Both the position numbers and the translations under genes were made by a program. Source: Thermoleophilaceae bacterium (GTDB lineage Bacteria; Actinomycetota; Thermoleophilia; Solirubrobacterales; Thermoleophilaceae). From it: 6,397 bases of DNA. Of the stretch, positions 5,348-6,397 are shown one piece after another (position 1 is the first letter of the stretch; each line of letters begins with the position of its first letter). The stretch spans positions 1 through 6,397 of the forward strand of contig JACCSF010000104.1 of the NCBI GenBank assembly GCA_013813135.1, in the 5' to 3' direction. The notes under the pieces are model-generated. The model did no database searches. It had not been told where the DNA came from and worked only from the letters and a program-made list of their open reading frames with translations.

Positions 5348-5365
5348 CGCTAGAAGGGTGATAAT
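5337..5365 (+). promoter_or_regulatory. SigB/SigF-type promoter upstream of the sigma gene, overlapping a housekeeping-like -10
   Basis: GTTTGA (5337-5342), a 13-bp spacer, then GGGTGA (5356-5361) resembles the general-stress promoter form known for B. subtilis SigB (GTTTAA, 12-15 bp, GGGTAT) and actinobacterial SigF. It differs at one position in the upstream box and at two in the downstream one. Overlapping it, GATAAT (5360-5365) is 5 of 6 to a housekeeping -10, with TTTGAG 16 bp upstream. A start near 5368-5372 would leave a leader of about 35 nt containing the ribosome-binding site GAGGGGGG (5391-5398). Autoregulation is common for this sigma family and would fit. Which holoenzyme actually uses the site is not decided by sequence alone. 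Confidence 0.5.
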
Positions 5366-5405
5366 CGGAGGTGGTCGGTAGGGAACTTCCGAGGGGGGTG
5401 CACCA

Positions 5406-6197
5406 GTGGCTGTTGCCGTTGCGGCTGTCGAGCCCGATGTGCCCGATGTGCCCGAGCTCCGGCAGTCAAAGGACGAACGGCTCCTGCGGGTCTACCACCG
5501 CGAGGGTGACCTGGAGGCCCGCGAGCAGCTCGTGCTGCGGTTCATGCCGCTCGCGCGCCAGCTCGCCTCGCGCTATCGGCACTCCGGCGAGCCGCTCGAG
5601 GACCTGGTCCAGGTGGCCTGCGTGGGGCTGCTCAAGGCCGTCGACCGATACGACCCCGAGCGCGGCAGCGGCTTCACGCGCTACGCCGTGCCGACGATGC
5701 TGGGCGAGCTCAAGCGGCACTTCCGCGACAAGGGGTGGGCGCTGCGCGTGCCGCGCGCCACGCAGGAGTTGACGCTCAAGGTCAGCGAGGCGCTGGGCTC
5801 GCTGCCGTCGAAGCTGGGCCGCTCGCCGCGGCCGCGCGATGTGGCCGAGGCGATCGGGGTTCCGGTGGAGGGCGTGCTCGAGGCGATGGAGGCGGCGACC
5901 GCCTACGAGACGACCTCCCTCGACGCGCCGCGCGCCGGCACCGAGGACGAAGACTGGACGCATGGCGATGCGCTGGGCGACGAGGAGCCCGGATACGAGC
6001 TGGTCGAGCTGGGGGAGACCCTGCGGGGCACGCTGGACGCCCTGCCCGCCCGTGAGCGGCTGATCCTCCGGTTGCGCTTTGAGGAGGACATGACCCAGGC
6101 CGAGATCGCCAGCTGTGTCGGCGTGTCCCAGATGCACGTGTCCCGCCTGTTGCGCCGATCGCTCGACCGCCTGTCCGCGGTGGGCGCCGCGGCTTAG
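5406..6197 (+). CDS. sigB: SigB/SigF/SigG-family RNA polymerase sigma factor
   Basis: Alternative sigma-70 family factor of group 3, the general stress/sporulation type. At 263 aa it matches the family (B. subtilis SigB is about 262). Region 2 spans about residues 37-107 and includes EDLVQVACVGLLKAVDRYDP (65-84), GFTRYAVPTMLGELKRHFRD (89-108) and the following WALRVPR, which are the core-binding and -10-recognition signatures. Region 3 is about 117-165. An acidic linker with EDEDW (180-184) precedes region 4 (about 204-258), whose helix-turn-helix runs TQAEIASCVGVSQMHVSRLL (230-249). The GTG at 5406 is supported by the strong GAGGGGGG ribosome-binding site seven bases upstream. The first 20 residues are low-complexity and include PDVPDVPE from a 9-bp tandem repeat. 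Upstream are a stress-type promoter-like sequence and the STAS antagonist. Whether SigB or SigF is the better name cannot be settled here. Confidence 0.94.
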   Translation: MAVAVAAVEPDVPDVPELRQSKDERLLRVYHREGDLEAREQLVLRFMPLARQLASRYRHSGEPLEDLVQVACVGLLKAVDRYDPERGSGFTRYAVPTMLGELKRHFRDKGWALRVPRATQELTLKVSEALGSLPSKLGRSPRPRDVAEAIGVPVEGVLEAMEAATAYETTSLDAPRAGTEDEDWTHGDALGDEEPGYELVELGETLRGTLDALPARERLILRLRFEEDMTQAEIASCVGVSQMHVSRLLRRSLDRLSAVGAAA

Positions 6198-6241
6198 AGC
6201 GGGCCGACCGTCGCTCGCCGACGTCCCGGGGGGTCCGCCGA

Positions 6242-6397
6242 CTAGCTCCGGGCGACCCGTCCCGGGTCGCTACCCGAGGCCTGCCGGCGAAAACCAAGGG
6301 CCTCCTCCGGTAGCGGCACGTCCGGCGTCCGCGCAAGCGCAGCGGCCACGATGATCAGATGCAGGCCGGGGGCGAATCGCGACGGCCGGCCGTCGCC
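6242..6397 (-). CDS. Possible C-terminal end of a minus-strand gene (weak)
   Basis: Read from the right edge on the minus strand, a frame stays open for 51 codons and ends at TAG (6244-6242), 44 bp from the convergent sigma-factor stop. The peptide contains LHLIIVAAALARTPDVPLPE and reads more like protein than the alternative frames. By hand count GC is about 82, 63 and 80 % at codon positions 1, 2 and 3. The dip at position 2 is gene-like, but position 3 is lower than the real genes here appear to be. I do not recognise any domain. The frame overlaps two strong inverted repeats, which favours a noncoding reading for its last part. It may be real or a chance open frame. Confidence 0.3.
   Translation of the reverse strand, partial: GDGRPSRFAPGLHLIIVAAALARTPDVPLPEEALGFRRQASGSDPGRVARS
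6252..6270. repeat. Perfect 8-bp inverted repeat downstream of the sigma gene
   Basis: GCGACCCG (6252-6259) and CGGGTCGC (6263-6270) form a perfect 8-bp stem around a TCC loop, 55 bases after the sigma-factor stop. No T run follows on either strand. It may act as a transcription end or RNA 3' stabiliser for the sigma mRNA. Its last three bases are shared with the next inverted repeat, so the two stems compete at their junction. Confidence 0.45.
6268..6315. repeat. 13-bp two-part stem-loop downstream of the sigma gene
   Basis: An outer stem CGCTACC/GGTAGCG (6268-6274 with 6309-6315) and an inner stem GAGGCC/GGCCTC (6276-6281 with 6299-6304) are separated by an uneven internal loop of one and four bases. 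They enclose a 17-base loop that holds AAAACCAA. The arrangement looks like folded RNA rather than a simple terminator. I could not match it to a riboswitch class I know. The remaining bases to 6397 show no further feature I can support, apart from the possible minus-strand gene and unassigned ATG codons at 6351 and 6359. Confidence 0.4.

Noticed and set aside
5433..5450. 9-bp tandem repeat CCCGATGTG x2 at the sigma-factor N-terminus
   Set aside because: Only two copies, encoding PDVPDV in a non-conserved leader. Ordinary low complexity.
6242..6250. CTAGCTCCG occurring three times (393, 1119, 6242)
   Set aside because: Two copies come from minus-strand stops preceded by Arg-Ser codons and one lies in the polX promoter gap. 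Contexts differ and no shared function is apparent.
6252..6350. Known riboswitch (c-di-AMP ydaO, cobalamin, c-di-GMP) in the structured tail
   Set aside because: I looked for the conserved cores I remember for these classes and found none. Only generic stems are supported.
6351..6397. Start of a plus-strand gene at ATG 6351 or 6359
   Set aside because: Neither ATG has a Shine-Dalgarno sequence or a -10 at leaderless spacing, and too few codons remain to judge.

Overview
The window is a compact, GC-rich (roughly 70 % by eye) bacterial chromosome segment. A SigB/SigF-family sigma factor next to a STAS anti-sigma antagonist, frequent GTG starts, a full-length PolX, and several genes that look leaderless all point to Actinomycetota. 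My best guess is a Thermoleophilia/Solirubrobacterales-like lineage, but that placement is inference. I see no insertion sequence, CRISPR, tRNA, rRNA or phage gene. This is ordinary chromosomal backbone rather than an accessory island.

Layout. On the minus strand, a thioredoxin gene (1-325) runs off the left edge, and upstream of it lies a GT2 polyprenyl-phosphate mannosyltransferase-like gene (393-1106). Divergent from the latter, after only 21 bp, is polX (1128-2849, plus strand). PolX meets a convergent minus-strand pair at a GC hairpin (2856-2876). That pair is otsB (trehalose-6-phosphate phosphatase, 3397-4209) followed by a four-helix membrane protein of unknown function (2888-3400), joined by a 4-nt GTGA overlap. 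Divergent from otsB, after 20 bp, are two half-size TauE/SafE (TSUP) transporter genes (4230-4586 and 4588-4962) with one base between them. Next comes an RsbV-like STAS protein (4974-5306), then a SigB/SigF sigma factor (5406-6197). The last 200 bases hold two strong inverted repeats and a possible minus-strand gene tail.

How the genes may work together. The STAS protein and sigma factor are two parts of a partner-switching stress module. The anti-sigma kinase that normally sits between them is absent from this window. The sigma gene is preceded by a sequence resembling a SigB/SigF-type promoter, which would fit autoregulation. Thioredoxin (thiol redox), PolX (gap-filling repair) and OtsB (trehalose synthesis) are plausible stress-protection functions. 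Nothing in the sequence shows that they belong to the sigma regulon.

The most interesting signals are regulatory and architectural. First, two divergent gene pairs are each separated by about 20 bp, and each gap carries a single near-symmetric -10 element readable on both strands. Four of those starts, plus the STAS start, have a -10-like TANNNT or CATACT element 7-9 nt upstream and no Shine-Dalgarno sequence. Second, the TSUP transporter is split into two half genes.
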